Shown here: in pieces, positions 1 to 7,590 of the stretch
How positions within the stretch are numbered: position 1 is the first letter of the stretch
How the letters are laid out: each line of letters opens with the position of its first letter
NCBI GenBank assembly: GCA_029194675.1
Contig: JARFXP010000002.1
Coordinates: forward strand, 1,212,150-1,276,149
DNA length: 64,000 nt
DNA from: Nitrospira sp.
GTDB taxonomy: Bacteria; Nitrospirota; Nitrospiria; Nitrospirales; Nitrospiraceae
Direction of reading: 5' to 3'
Program-made: the position numbers and the translations under genes
The notes under the pieces: model-generated
What the model was told of the DNA's origin: nothing
Seen by the model: only the letters and a program-made list of their open reading frames with translations
The model's database searches: none

Positions 1-493
1 GTGCCCAGGAGTAGTAGAGTGCGCCACGGTAGGGTTTGATGATGTAATCCGGTGTCTGATTCTTGCGCGCCTGTTCTTGAAAGCCATGGTCGTCGTGGTC
101 GTAATCGTAGAGCGTTTCAAAATCGAGCAGCGTCTTGTCATCGTCCATGTATTCATTCAGGAAGAAGTAATCCTCGCCCACACCAGCGGCGGGCAACCAC
201 GCTCGGTTGAACACCAGATGTGCTTCATCACCGAACTGGTTGCTGATCTTCGCAAGGTCGCCATCCGTTTTTGCGCGGAGACCAAACAGCGCCTTGAGCA
301 ACCCCTGACGGAGACGGAACGCGTCTTGCTCAGGCATGCTGACACGGTAGCGTTCCTGAGCCTCAATGGACCAAGCGAAGTACTCTGGGTTCACTCGCAT
401 GAAAGCATGCCGGAGCGCTGGGTCGAGCGCACCGAGCCCAGTGGGCGACGGATGAATATCTTTACTTGTTCTGGCCCGCCGTTGGTTCCTCAT
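1..493 (-). CDS. Partial protein of unknown function (C-terminus outside window)
   Basis: An open frame runs on the minus strand from an ATG at 493 to the window edge with no stop (164 codons). The product starts MRNQRRARTSKDIHPSP and continues with PEYFAWSIEAQERYRVS, then a very acidic stretch (NEYMDDDKTLLDFETLYDYD). No signal peptide, membrane segment or recognised motif is seen. Its length and coherent, soluble-protein composition suggest a real gene rather than a shadow. It lies 36 bp beyond the ParE stop, on the same strand. I do not recognise the family. Confidence 0.6.
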   Translation of the reverse strand, partial: MRNQRRARTSKDIHPSPTGLGALDPALRHAFMRVNPEYFAWSIEAQERYRVSMPEQDAFRLRQGLLKALFGLRAKTDGDLAKISNQFGDEAHLVFNRAWLPAAGVGEDYFFLNEYMDDDKTLLDFETLYDYDHDDHGFQEQARKNQTPDYIIKPYRGALYYSWA

Positions 494-529
494 ACAGGTC
501 TTTTCACATCATACATGTTCGTACGGCAT

Positions 530-907
530 TCAATTGCGGTAGCCCACAGGAAGATGACGGGCGAGATCACGGCTATCGTGAAGGACGCGGGCCACTTCGA
601 TGACGCCGTCCTCACGGCGGCGATAGAGAAGGAAATGTCGCGGCTCCTTGATCCTTGCGCCAACCGATCTGGTCCGGCTCAGCGCAAGATGGTACGTCCG
701 TGCCCCTTCGACCAGGAGGTCGGGACGTGCCTTAGAGCCTGGCCGCTCAGGGTCGGCTTCGAGATCGAGCAACGCTTGCCCGATGAAGGCCCGGTAGCGT
801 AACGATGCAGCCATGCCGAATTCCTGCACGCTCCGTTTCAATATGGCGGCAATGTCACGGCGGGCAGAGCCGGTAATGTGAAACGGACTGCGTCGTGTTT
901 TAGCCAC
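530..907 (-). CDS. parE: ParE-type toxin of a ParDE toxin-antitoxin pair
   Basis: 125 aa, the normal size for RelE/ParE toxins. N-terminal ITGSARRDIAAILKRS fits the ParE helical hairpin, and the C-terminal part (HFLLYRRREDGVIEVARVLHD) fits the terminal beta strands, where the family commonly has 'hhllyr...ieilRVLH'. ParE toxins of known type poison DNA gyrase; other members act on ribosomes, so the target here is inferred. The start overlaps the antitoxin stop by 8 bp, indicating translational coupling. The usual order is antitoxin first, as here. Confidence 0.87.
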   Translation of the reverse strand: MAKTRRSPFHITGSARRDIAAILKRSVQEFGMAASLRYRAFIGQALLDLEADPERPGSKARPDLLVEGARTYHLALSRTRSVGARIKEPRHFLLYRRREDGVIEVARVLHDSRDLARHLPVGYRN

Positions 908-1202
908 GCTTTCGCTCGGCGGCGAGGTCGGCTGAAACTTCTCGGTGAATGTGATCCAGGAACGAATCGATCTCTTGCTCGGAATTCAGGGTCACGTACT
1001 CGCCGCGGTCGAGTTGATCGAAGCCTTCCTTGGCGGCGGCGCGGAGCCATTCGATTTTGGCTTTATCTTCCTGCTCGCGCTGCTCCAGGAGCCGGAGACC
1101 TTCGCGCACCACCTCGCTGGCATTGCTGAAACGCCCAGATGCAATCCCGGTCTCGATGAAGTGGTCAAAATGTTCCGTCAGGTGTACGTTGCGGGTTGGC
1201 AT
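900..1202 (-). CDS. parD: ParD-type antitoxin
   Basis: 100 aa from the ATG at 1202 (MPTRNVHLTEHFDHFI); a longer frame exists upstream but its extra 17 residues do not look ParD-like. The N-terminal half (VHLTEHFDHFIETGIASG, then SNASEVVREGLRLLEQRE) is the ribbon-helix-helix DNA-binding and dimerisation fold of CC2985/ParD antitoxins. The charged C-terminal half would wrap the toxin. By family precedent it neutralises ParE and represses its own promoter. It overlaps parE by 8 bp. Confidence 0.88.
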   Translation of the reverse strand: MPTRNVHLTEHFDHFIETGIASGRFSNASEVVREGLRLLEQREQEDKAKIEWLRAAAKEGFDQLDRGEYVTLNSEQEIDSFLDHIHREVSADLAAERKRG

Positions 1203-1585
1203 GATGCTGCCCCTGTTGTGTTGCAGTGTAGCAGGAATGGCAAAAAGTGCCACTATTGGTTATGTACCATGATCATGGAGTCCATTTCAAACCGGGACAA
1301 CCCTGAGTGATATAGCCGATTGATCAAGAGACGAAGGAAATACCGAAGGGGCGCGACGTGAAACCGCGACGTTTCCCGCCAATTGTACGGGGACCCCCCA
1401 TCGGGATGACGATAAAAAACATGACTCCCTTTCTGTCAGAACAGACATAAAAGGTATCCGACCCCTTACCTCTTCGCTGATACCCTCTGTTGCGGCATGC
1501 CTTGTAAAGACGTACAGTAGAGGGCGTCTGAACTTTGTCGGCTTCTTGTAATCGTCATTGGAAATCCAGCCGTTGGAGTAGTCCG
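1203..1585. other. Gene-free stretch between parD and the DUF2442 gene
   Basis: No convincing open frame. The parD promoter should lie in the first 100 bp on the minus strand, but no clear -35/-10 pair can be defended. Around 1385-1470 there is a GGGGACCCCCC run and a segment ending GGTATCCGACCCCTTA, which resembles old transposon scar sequence. Confidence 0.4.
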
Positions 1586-1831
1586 ATGCCCTTTCGTCTG
1601 ATCGATGGGCGGCAGGTCCACGGTTTTATGCTGTGGCTCAAGTTCAGCGATGGGGTCGAAGGTGAAATTGATCTCCGAGACGAACTGGACGGCCCCATCT
1701 TTGAGCCCTTAAAGAATATCGAAATGTTCAAGCAGTTCCGCATCGATCCCGATCTCCATACTCTGGTGTGGCCCAACGGAGCCGATTTTGCGCCGGAGTT
1801 TCTGCATGACAACGTCCGGGTCACCGCCTAA
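1586..1831 (+). CDS. DUF2442 family protein
   Basis: 81 aa from the ATG at 1586 (MPFRLIDGRQVHGFMLWLKF); the frame extends upstream but that part has no family features. Matches DUF2442: a two-strand start, FSDGVEGEIDLRDEL, then GPIFEPLKN, and the conserved end IDPDLHTLVWPNGADFAPEFLH. DUF2442 genes are often next to DUF4160 genes, and the pair is thought to be toxin-antitoxin-like, but function is not established. Here a DUF4160-like domain is encoded 1.5 kb away beyond an insertion sequence. Confidence 0.85.
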   Translation: MPFRLIDGRQVHGFMLWLKFSDGVEGEIDLRDELDGPIFEPLKNIEMFKQFRIDPDLHTLVWPNGADFAPEFLHDNVRVTA

Positions 1832-1906
1832 TCTCCGCCACTACACTGGGTCTCGAATCTACCCTGCGTCCCCACAGCCGCCCCGCCAAACTTAAGTAGA
1901 ATGTCC

Positions 1907-1923
1907 CACTGCTGTCCAAAATA
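1907..1923 (+). repeat. Left terminal inverted repeat of the IS4 element
   Basis: CACTGCTGTCCAAAATA; pairs with 3289-3305. Confidence 0.7.
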
Positions 1924-2017
1924 ATGTGTTCCTCAGTGTCCTTCCCGCGTCAATAGCGTGTGTGAGACGGCTTGGGGTTCGGTTCTTGGACGAGGTTCCC
2001 CCTGCTGCTGTCCAAGA

Positions 2018-3187
2018 TCATGACGCAAAGAGCCGCGCTTGCGTGGGGGCGGGCATCGACAGCGGCCGTTCAAACGGCGCATCAAGCCACGCCCAGAGAT
2101 CTCGATAGGTTAGCCGGTTAAAGCGGAGCAAGGCCGCGAGGTTCGAGAGACTCCAGGGCCACGTGGACTTCAGCTGCAGAAACTTCAGCAGCAGCATCGC
2201 GATCAGGGCGATCCAGATTTGGACCTGCACCGCATTCTCACTCGTGCCCACAAACGTCTTGATCTTCAGATGCTGTTTGATTGCCTTGAACAAGAGTTCG
2301 ATCTGCCACCGCTCCCGATAGATGGCCGCAATGGTACTGGCGGCTAGATGCAGAAGGTTGGTCAGGAAGGTGAGCCGTCGGTGGTGCTGCTCATCCCAGA
2401 TGATCACCTGCCGCAAAGGGACCGGGCACCGGTCGGCCGCATGCAGGCCGGTGAGGCGAATGATCTCATCGACCAACACCGGACCACGGGCGGGGACGGG
2501 ACGCCGCTCCAGCACGTCATAGAGCATGTTGGTGCGTGGACGGGTGACAAATCCCACCTCGCCGACCGTCCAGCGATGATACAGGGCATAGTCGAGGTAC
2601 CCGCGATCGATCGCCACGATGGTGCCGGGGGCAAAGGTGAGCGGCTGGGCAATCCGGACATCGTTGGTATCGCCATCGGTCACCAGGGCCCAGCAGGGCA
2701 AGCAGCCCTGATGATCCAGCTGCAGATGGAGCTTCACGGCGCCCTTGGTCCGCTGAAATCGAGCCCAATCGAACACGGTGGCACAGAGCTCAATAATCGT
2801 CGTGTCCAGAGTCCGGAGTGGATGCGTGAACCGGAACCGGCGGCGCGTCAGGGCCGCGACCGCCTGACATCGCGTGAGGATCTGATAGAAGACCGTCTCG
2901 TACAGTTGCCATGGGCGATGCGCATTGGCAGACGCGAGCGTCGAGCGGGTCGGCGTCCGTCGGACGCCCAAGTGGACCAACTTACCCAGCGCGGTGGCCA
3001 AGCCGCCGCAGATCTCCCGGAGCGAGTGCGCGCTGCCCATCTGACAAAAGAGCATGGCCACAAAATGGTCCCAGCAACTGAAGCCTTTGGCCGCTCGTTC
3101 AGCCTCATGGTGTCGCACCGCTCGTGCGAAGTCCGTGCGATCAATCAGGGCGAGAATTTGCGCAAAGCAACTGGCGACAGCTACCAT
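2018..3187 (-). CDS. IS4-family transposase (DUF4372-type N-terminus)
   Basis: 389 aa from the ATG at 3187 (MVAVASCFAQILALIDRTDF). The N-terminal part (FSCWDHFVAMLFCQMG, then LREICGGLA) is the DUF4372 domain of IS4-group transposases. DDE residues are visible: D in LDTTIIELC, D in VAIDRGYLDYALYHRW, and the YREKW-type signature IYRERWQIELLFKAIKQHLKI supplying E. The reading frame looks intact, so the element may still be active. Long open frames on the other strand (for example 2348-3232) are antisense shadows. Confidence 0.93.
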   Translation of the reverse strand: MVAVASCFAQILALIDRTDFARAVRHHEAERAAKGFSCWDHFVAMLFCQMGSAHSLREICGGLATALGKLVHLGVRRTPTRSTLASANAHRPWQLYETVFYQILTRCQAVAALTRRRFRFTHPLRTLDTTIIELCATVFDWARFQRTKGAVKLHLQLDHQGCLPCWALVTDGDTNDVRIAQPLTFAPGTIVAIDRGYLDYALYHRWTVGEVGFVTRPRTNMLYDVLERRPVPARGPVLVDEIIRLTGLHAADRCPVPLRQVIIWDEQHHRRLTFLTNLLHLAASTIAAIYRERWQIELLFKAIKQHLKIKTFVGTSENAVQVQIWIALIAMLLLKFLQLKSTWPWSLSNLAALLRFNRLTYRDLWAWLDAPFERPLSMPAPTQARLFAS

Positions 3188-3288
3188 ACGGCACCTCCGG
3201 CTTGTGGGTGGCACGGCGCGGGTACGCCGTGAACGGATGTTGGTTGAACAACCCATCCTACTCACAAGCCGGAGGCATGTTGAAAACT

Positions 3289-3305
3289 TATTTTGGACAA
3301 GAGTG
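3289..3305 (-). repeat. Right terminal inverted repeat of the IS4 element
   Basis: Complement reads CACTCTTGTCCAAAATA; pairs with 1907-1923. Confidence 0.7.
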
Positions 3306-3342
3306 AGCCTGTCCCATTTTTCCGTTCCGATTGTGTGACGGG

Positions 3343-4473
3343 TTAGGCCGCAGACCGATAGACTTGCCGGATCCTCTGGTCGATCTGTTCTGTGTACTTC
3401 GACAAATACTCGTCGAGGGACTTTCGTTGTCTCCCCGAGAGCGAAGAATCACCCTCTAGGGGCTGGAGGGCGGGCCACTCGAGCCGAGTGAAGTCGCGAC
3501 CGGGGGGAATCTCGACATGTATGTGCGGAGGCGGGTGATCATTCGTGTGTACAAGAACGCGTATACCAGCATGCTTCGGAAATGGCCTCAGGACGCCGAC
3601 GCCACGTACGTCGAGAACAAGGAAAGTAGGCGCAGTAGAACGCGCTAACCCACTGAAGAGAAACTCCGTAGGCACGGGTTTGGTGCGTGGCCGGGGACCT
3701 GTGATGGTCAATTTGGCCTTACCAATACCAATACTACTGGGGGTCAACTTAAGAACGGGCTCGGAGCACTTCATTCTATTGGTGGCGATGCGACACCAGT
3801 CTGTGAAGGCAGAGGGTGTGAGACATTTCGCGAAGTCTTGGTATCCGGGTCCTTGCGTCTGCATCCACTGCTTGACTTGATCACGAACTGTGGCTGGCTG
3901 GCGTCGCAGAGCCGTTCGAAACGCATGTGCATTGGATAAGGCCTCTTCAATAGCCGTTGCGCCGCGATCGTGAAAGTAGTGACGGTATAGTTCGTCTTCG
4001 GAAATGAGTTCACCACGCGAGCAGGCTACTTCAGAGAGGAAGTGAAAGCGCTCGTGCTGCAGCAAGATCGCACTCGCAAGGTCGAGGAACTCTCTGGAAA
4101 GACCGCGTCCTGATGCGGACGCTAACATTGAGGCAACTGAAAGAATCCCGCTGGCGCGGAGGTAGATGCCCCACCCGTGAGCGTAGAAGTGGAAGGGTAG
4201 ATAGCATGCCAGAACGTCGATCGCAGCCGGTAGGCCTTGCTGTGCCGCTGGAGTCTCTCCTTCAATAACAAGTATGCCATCTGCGGGAAACGAAGTGCCT
4301 TCGCCGGGCTCGATCCAGTCGGGTACGAGGTTCCGAGATATCGGTGGTAAGCCGGGCGGAAGTCCCTCCACATCGGCGTCGGTATCGGGGGGTGAGACAG
4401 ATGTGGGTTGGGGCATCTGCCCCGAAGGCGGAAAGAGGGATTGGATAGCCTCGACGAGTTCGTGAGTAGCCAT
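3343..4473 (-). CDS. HEXXH metallopeptidase-like domain fused to DUF4160-like domain
   Basis: 376 aa. Residues 1-60 are proline-rich and probably disordered. Residues 65-215 contain a zinc-protease-type motif H140-E-R-F-H144 (in ILLQHERFHFLSEVA), followed by IEEALSNAHAF near 175-185, whose glutamates could supply a third zinc ligand. Residues about 300-376 resemble DUF4160, with NDHPPPHIHVE matching its typical H-x-PPHfHv core. No signal peptide, so cytoplasmic. Neither domain's function is proven. It sits just outside the IS4 element, whose other flank carries a DUF2442 gene, the usual partner of DUF4160. Confidence 0.7.
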   Translation of the reverse strand: MATHELVEAIQSLFPPSGQMPQPTSVSPPDTDADVEGLPPGLPPISRNLVPDWIEPGEGTSFPADGILVIEGETPAAQQGLPAAIDVLACYLPFHFYAHGWGIYLRASGILSVASMLASASGRGLSREFLDLASAILLQHERFHFLSEVACSRGELISEDELYRHYFHDRGATAIEEALSNAHAFRTALRRQPATVRDQVKQWMQTQGPGYQDFAKCLTPSAFTDWCRIATNRMKCSEPVLKLTPSSIGIGKAKLTITGPRPRTKPVPTEFLFSGLARSTAPTFLVLDVRGVGVLRPFPKHAGIRVLVHTNDHPPPHIHVEIPPGRDFTRLEWPALQPLEGDSSLSGRQRKSLDEYLSKYTEQIDQRIRQVYRSAA

Positions 4474-4562
4474 GATTTCTGCGGCCTAATGTTCACGTTA
4501 ACTGGAGGAGGGGGTGCGCAGCGTCCCCCGAGGTCCGGTTGAACGTGTTGTTGGGCATCTTG

Positions 4563-4751
4563 CTACGCCCAAGCATTGTGTTTCTCGCACCAATCGTACA
4601 GGAACATTATTTGTTCTAGCTCATAGATGCCATGCTCTAATGGCCACGTGACAAATCGTGCAGTTGTGCCAGTAAGGGCTGTAACGACTGCTTTGCTCGC
4701 TAGGAGTTCGTGCGCAATGAAGTTACGATGCTCGACAGCGCTTTCCGACAA
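4563..4751 (-). CDS. Small hypothetical protein, possibly a gene remnant
   Basis: 62 aa with a TTG start at 4751. It contains EHRNFIAHELL, which matches the R-x4-H pattern of HEPN RNase-type proteins but on so short a protein this is weak. The rest (GIYELEQIMFLYDWCEKHNAWA) looks like genuine helical protein sequence. It could be the 3' end of a once longer gene. No clear ribosome binding site. Confidence 0.35.
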   Translation of the reverse strand: MSESAVEHRNFIAHELLASKAVVTALTGTTARFVTWPLEHGIYELEQIMFLYDWCEKHNAWA

Positions 4752-5097
4752 AGGGACGAAGCAAAAGATCGGGGTCAGACTTTGATGTCTTGACTATCTT
4801 GGGGAAACAGTCGCCACCACGCCCCTTGCCACCGCGATTTGCCTCACAACTCGTGGATCAACGTCTGGTGTGGCTTCCCTTGTTTCGTCGCCATCAGTCG
4901 CAACGCAACCAAACAGGCATGGTGACAGGCGGAAGGCGATCAAGTGCTTGGCCAGCCTGTGCCAGGCCGACCTACTCGACACATATGTCTCAGTTGTTCG
5001 TCTGAAAGCTCGGGTTTATCCGAGACGTCAATCCATGAATCGGGAATATGCTTCATGCTCATTGCCACCGACTTACGCGTGGCCTCCCACTTTCGTT
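4752..5097. other. Gene-free scar between accessory genes
   Basis: Only short incoherent frames. It begins with GGGGTCAGACTTTGATGTCTTGAC (4772-4795), a style of sequence often left at the edges of small mobile elements. A similar GGGGTCAC string occurs near 5833. No gene supported. Confidence 0.4.
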
Positions 5098-5424
5098 TCA
5101 TGGTGAGAGACCCACCCAGCGGACTTGGCCTTTGACGAGCATCGGCAACACGCTTTGTAGTTTCGGTACCAACAGTCGAAGGTCTTTTAAACGGTTGGTT
5201 GGAGCCTGTAGCACGACCATGGCTATGGTGAACTGCGAAAGGTTCTGCTGGAAGGAGAGATTCCGGTCAACGGTCACGAACACATCAAACTGTTCCTGAG
5301 CGAGTGTCAGCAGTTCACCGTTCTTGATGCCCGCCCATCCCGCTTGCGAGACGGTCACAACCTCATGTCTCGTGATCTCCTTGGCAAACCGGCGGTCAAC
5401 GCACTCGTCCAGTAGAATTCTCAC
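5098..5424 (-). CDS. DUF5615 PIN-like toxin
   Basis: 108 aa, typical length. MRILLDECVDRRFAKEI is the DUF5615 N-terminus with the first PIN acidic residues (D6, E7). DVFVTVDRNLSFQQN supplies the conserved V-T-x-D-x-x-L segment. PIN-fold proteins are generally Mg-dependent RNases, so this is the presumed toxin. The ATG overlaps the stop of the DUF433 gene by 4 bp, giving coupled translation. Confidence 0.9.
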   Translation of the reverse strand: MRILLDECVDRRFAKEITRHEVVTVSQAGWAGIKNGELLTLAQEQFDVFVTVDRNLSFQQNLSQFTIAMVVLQAPTNRLKDLRLLVPKLQSVLPMLVKGQVRWVGLSP

Positions 5425-5642
5425 GAGGCGACGGGGAGCATCCGCGCTTTTGCTTCTTCCAGAAAGGCGATCACTTGCTCCCGCGTGACAGTGGGAAAAC
5501 CTTCTAAGAAGTCGTCGATCGTCTCGCCGCCTTCCAGGTATTCAATGAGCGTTTGTACCGGCACGCGTGTCCCCGAGAATACTGGAGTACCGCCGAGCAC
5601 TTCGGGTGATGTAGTGATGAGCGGGCGCTTGGGAGCCAACAT
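5421..5642 (-). CDS. DUF433 antitoxin
   Basis: 73 aa. Shows the complete DUF433 pattern: ITTSPEVLGGTPVFSGTRVP, then TLIEYLEGGETIDDFLEGFP and VTREQVIAFLEEA, an HTH-like fold. DUF433 proteins are the standard upstream partners of DUF5615 PIN-like toxins and are expected to bind the promoter and block the toxin. A 4-bp overlap with the next gene supports a two-gene operon. Confidence 0.92.
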   Translation of the reverse strand: MLAPKRPLITTSPEVLGGTPVFSGTRVPVQTLIEYLEGGETIDDFLEGFPTVTREQVIAFLEEAKARMLPVAS

Positions 5643-6102
5643 CGCTGTCTCCTTCGTTGTGTCCCGCGATTCTATGCCAGCCCTCTGAACAAAGCAATTT
5701 CAAGGAGACCTTGGAGCAACAATGGGCACTGTCCTCGCGCACCATGCCATATGCATTTGCGCACCATACTCTCTCAACGCTGCCTGTATATCCAGGCCCG
5801 CGCGCGAAAGATCAAACGGACCCAAAGATGAATTGGGGTCACATCTTGTTCTGTGCATGACATTACTCAGTAGTCAGCAATTAAGACAACACCGATGCCA
5901 ATGAAACCCGCATGGAATAAAGGTAATAAGAATCTTGTGTGGTCAAAATATCCGTCTTCTGAGTAAGTTCAGCAAGGCGACAGAGGAACGTAACAAGATC
6001 CTACCTTCCCGTTTCGCAGTCCAACCAAACCTCCGGTCCCGATAAGAGAATTTGGCCGCACACTCTACATCAAGAACAACCGCCTGCGGAATTCAGGATT
6101 CT
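5643..6102. other. Gene-free stretch between the DUF433/DUF5615 pair and nuoN
   Basis: About 460 bp. No coherent frame, no tRNA fold and no strong terminator hairpin are seen. The antitoxin promoter should lie near 5650-5720 (minus strand). The nuo operon must end transcription in this stretch. Confidence 0.4.
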
Positions 6103-7590
6103 TCATGGCCTCTGCACAACCACCATGACCAGGTTGCTGACAGAATCTCGGATTAACTCCATCAGTGGCCCTGGATAGACTCCTAACAACAAAATTATCG
6201 AGGCGACGAGCCCCAGAGAGAAGACGGCGGTCCAACTTGCTGCCTCGGTCGACTGCACGGCCCGCCCTTGAGGGATGGTGGCTGGTGTCGGCTCTTCGTC
6301 GAACAGCGTCACGATCAATCGAAGATAATAGTACAGGCTGATGACGCTGTTCCCAATCAGCGTCATCACGAGCCACCAAAGGCCGGCGTCAACACCGGCT
6401 GCAATCGCATAAAACTTCCCGATGAATCCCGCCGTCACCGGGATACCGGCCAGGGACAACAAGCTCAGTGTTAACATGGCGGCCAGCCAGGGACGAGCCC
6501 AAAACAATCCGCGATAATCCTCGAAACGTTCTGCGTCCCCTCGTTCGCTTGAGTACACCGTCACCACACCGAAGGCACCTAACGTCATGACACAATAGAC
6601 GACCACATAGAAGGTGACGGCTTCAGCGGCTGCAGAGCCACCGGCCAGCAGAGCCACGAGCAGATACCCGAAGTGTGCAATCGAGGAATAGGCCAAGAGC
6701 CGTTTGACATTCTGTTGGAACAGCGCGAGTACATTCCCCGTGACCATCGAAGAAACGGCGAGAAGGCCGAACAGATGTGCAAGGGTGTCGATTTCCAAAG
6801 CCCCCACATCGGTTGCAAAGCGAAGCAGCAGCGCCATGACCGCTCCCTTGGACACCGTCGCAATGTAAGCCGTAATGGGAGTCGGGGCTCCCTGGTAGAC
6901 ATCCGGAATCCACATATGAAACGGCGCCAGCCCGAGCTTTAATGCGATACCGACAAGGACCAGCACAAAGCCTCCCAGCCAGAGTCCTGGAACTGTTTGC
7001 GACATTTCCACCACCCTACCCACCCCGCGAAACGTCATGGAGCCGCTTTCGAAATAGAGAAGGGCCATGCCGAACAGCAGGAAGGCTGAAGCGGATATGG
7101 AGAGCAGAAGGTATTTCACAGCTGCTTCGAGTGGGCGGCGCCTGGTCCGTAAATACCCGATCAAACTGCACAGGGACACACCGAGCAGTTCGAGCCCGAG
7201 AAAAAAGGACACCAAGTGCGCAGAAGCTGTCAGCACCAGTCCGCCGAAGGTGGCGAGTAAGAGGAGCAGGTAGTATTCTTCCACTCCTTCCTGCTCAATG
7301 AAATGAAGCTTCAAATATCGGTACGACAGTGAGATGACGACCATCGTCGCGCTCAGCAAGAGTCCCATGTAGAACAAGGCATACTCATCCACGATCAGCA
7401 ACGCCGTCACGGCTCGCGGTGTCGAGGTCGACGCCCAGGGCAGAGTGGCAAGGGTGAGCAGACACGACACGAACGATAAGAGGGCGATCGTCGCATGGTG
7501 TCGTCTGACGGCGAGTACGAGCATCGTCACAATGGAGAAAGCACCGAGATCGAGAATGGGTGAAAGGGCGATGAAATCTTGTAGCGTCAC
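6103..7590 (-). CDS. nuoN: NADH-quinone oxidoreductase subunit N
   Basis: 495 aa from a GTG at 7590 (VTLQDFIALSPI). This start is preferred over a longer frame because it overlaps the nuoM stop in a GTGA junction and the upstream residues are not NuoN-like. Antiporter-like membrane subunit of complex I with about 14 membrane segments. ALKLGLAPFHMWIPDVYQGAP carries the proton-channel lysine of the Mrp-antiporter fold, and the KRLLAYSSIAHFGY segment is also conserved. It is the last gene of the operon. Confidence 0.95.
   Translation of the reverse strand: MTLQDFIALSPILDLGAFSIVTMLVLAVRRHHATIALLSFVSCLLTLATLPWASTSTPRAVTALLIVDEYALFYMGLLLSATMVVISLSYRYLKLHFIEQEGVEEYYLLLLLATFGGLVLTASAHLVSFFLGLELLGVSLCSLIGYLRTRRRPLEAAVKYLLLSISASAFLLFGMALLYFESGSMTFRGVGRVVEMSQTVPGLWLGGFVLVLVGIALKLGLAPFHMWIPDVYQGAPTPITAYIATVSKGAVMALLLRFATDVGALEIDTLAHLFGLLAVSSMVTGNVLALFQQNVKRLLAYSSIAHFGYLLVALLAGGSAAAEAVTFYVVVYCVMTLGAFGVVTVYSSERGDAERFEDYRGLFWARPWLAAMLTLSLLSLAGIPVTAGFIGKFYAIAAGVDAGLWWLVMTLIGNSVISLYYYLRLIVTLFDEEPTPATIPQGRAVQSTEAASWTAVFSLGLVASIILLLGVYPGPLMELIRDSVSNLVMVVVQRP

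Larger units (their letters stand above)
1907..3305 (-). mobile_element. IS4-family insertion sequence, apparently complete
   Basis: A transposase gene is bracketed by imperfect terminal inverted repeats: 1907-1923 (CACTGCTGTCCAAAATA) and the complement of 3289-3305 (CACTCTTGTCCAAAATA), 15 of 17 matching. This gives an element of about 1.4 kb, the usual IS4 size. Exact ends are uncertain by a few bases. No clear target duplication is seen; a 7-bp TGTCCCA direct repeat near both ends is unevenly placed. Confidence 0.8.

Noticed and set aside
2348..3232. Long plus-strand open frame across the IS4 element
   Set aside because: It is antisense to a clear transposase with DDE motifs and has no protein-family features.
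1902..3316. TGTCCCA direct repeat as target duplication of the IS4 element
   Set aside because: The repeat is at unequal distances from the inverted repeats, so chance is as likely.
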